Shown here: positions 63,631 through 64,000 of the stretch, piece after piece
Layout of the letters: the number at the start of each line of letters is the position of its first letter
Position numbering within the stretch: position 1 is the first letter of the stretch
Assembly (NCBI RefSeq): GCF_011045095.1
Contig: NZ_JAALDL010000010.1
Coordinates: forward strand, 62,001 to 126,000
Reading direction: 5' to 3'
Length of the DNA: 64,000 nucleotides
Source of the DNA: Grimontia sedimenti
GTDB lineage: Bacteria > Pseudomonadota > Gammaproteobacteria > Enterobacterales > Vibrionaceae
Position numbers and translations under genes: made by a program
Notes under the pieces: generated by a model
Database searches by the model: none
What the model was told of the DNA's origin: nothing
Seen by the model: the letters and a program-made list of their open reading frames with translations, nothing else

Positions 63631-64000
63631 TTAGAGCGGTAACGCGGTGGTGTATTTCAATGGCTCCATCGCGAACGTCGACGTGACGTTGGTCAGGCCA
63701 TCAATACTGTTCACCAGCTTTTTATAGAAGCGGTCAAACGCCGCCATGTCTGCGACCTGCACCTTTAACATGTAGTCGTATTCTCCCGCCATGCGATAGC
63801 ATTCCATCACTTCAGCAAAGGGGGTAACGACATCCACAAACTTGCGGTACCAGGTTTCAGAGTGGTTTGAGGTTTTAATTTGGACAAAAGCCGTGAACGA
63901 GAGCCCCAACGCTTCTGGGTCTAAAAGGGCGACACGCTTTTGCAAGATGCCACTTTCTTCAAGACGTTTGAGACGTTTCCAACAAGGCGTGGTAGTGAGG
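63631..64000 (-). CDS. decR: Lrp/AsnC-family regulator DecR (5' end missing)
   Basis: The C-terminal 123 residues of DecR (YbaO) are present: the recognition helix region [18 protein letters not shown] at the window edge, then the RAM domain ([38 protein letters not shown]). In E. coli DecR controls cysteine detoxification; here it may also or instead control mdlAB. The first approximately 30 codons lie outside the window. Confidence 0.88.
   Translation of the reverse strand, partial: LTTTPCWKRLKRLEESGILQKRVALLDPEALGLSFTAFVQIKTSNHSETWYRKFVDVVTPFAEVMECYRMAGEYDYMLKVQVADMAAFDRFYKKLVNSIDGLTNVTSTFAMEPLKYTTALPL

Noticed and set aside
1-64000. CRISPR arrays, tRNA or rRNA genes
   Set aside because: No regularly spaced repeats and no cloverleaf or rRNA-like sequence were seen on either strand by eye; the only RNA gene supported is ffs.

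Overview
The window is one contiguous stretch of a gamma-proteobacterial chromosome, almost certainly Vibrionaceae. The evidence is conserved gene order (fadR/nhaB/dsbB at the left edge; ffs, the atl/ybaZ and ybaY homologues, tesB, mdlB-mdlA and decR at the right edge, as in enterics but without glnK-amtB), the close match of the NhaB, FadR, HdfR and porin sequences to marine vibrios, and short palindromic intergenic repeats of a Vibrionaceae type. Base composition is near 50% GC over most of the window, which would suit the Grimontia/Enterovibrio side of the family; the genus is inference.

Layout. 0-9.7 kb: fadR (5' end only), nhaB, dsbB, a Nudix hydrolase coupled to a YecA-type SEC-C protein, an NAD(P)-binding protein, dusC with a frameshifted ycgN, a second cysteine-cluster protein, an acetyltransferase, an unknown lipoprotein and a SlyD-like isomerase. 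9.8-24 kb: a DUF294 signalling protein with its DnaQ-like exonuclease, two tandem BCCT transporters, an FeS photolyase, a DAACS symporter, a Fur-box-controlled permease, a chemoreceptor and hdfR. 24-31 kb: an aminotransferase, unknown proteins, a frameshifted EAL protein, and a secreted lipase-like protein with an adjacent membrane-anchored protein. 31.5-44 kb: gbcA/gbcB glycine-betaine demethylase, a tiny secreted protein, an alkene reductase-VOC-LysR group, focA, and a five-gene peptide-type ABC transporter. 44-48.8 kb: yaiL, a RecQ-family helicase, an unknown protein and trhO. 48.8-54.6 kb: an accessory insert between trhO and ffs, holding a secreted Calx-beta protein between duplicated terminators, a low-GC DUF4238/SEC-C protein and an AbaSI-like modification-dependent endonuclease. 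54.6-64 kb: ffs, a frameshifted membrane protein, an alkyltransferase-like protein, ybaY, tesB, a porin, a VOC protein, an AraC regulator, mdlBA and decR.

Functional links. The BCCT pair and gbcAB could together take up and demethylate glycine betaine, an osmolyte common in marine habitats. DsbB, FocA, porin, NhaB and the ABC importer form the envelope part. The accessory insert next to ffs is the best candidate for a defence module: the endonuclease belongs to a family that attacks DNA with glucosylated or hydroxymethylated cytosine, as in T-even-like phages.

Three genes (ycgN, the EAL protein and a membrane protein after ffs) are each broken by one frameshift. Two of these fall in a five-base homopolymer and one in a collapsed 10-bp direct repeat, so sequencing or assembly error should be excluded before they are called pseudogenes. 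Two families of short palindromic repeats are present: family 1 has three copies of 162, 80 and 43 bp related by nested deletions, and family 2 has two copies of about 58 bp. No tRNA, rRNA, CRISPR array, transposase or integrase was seen.
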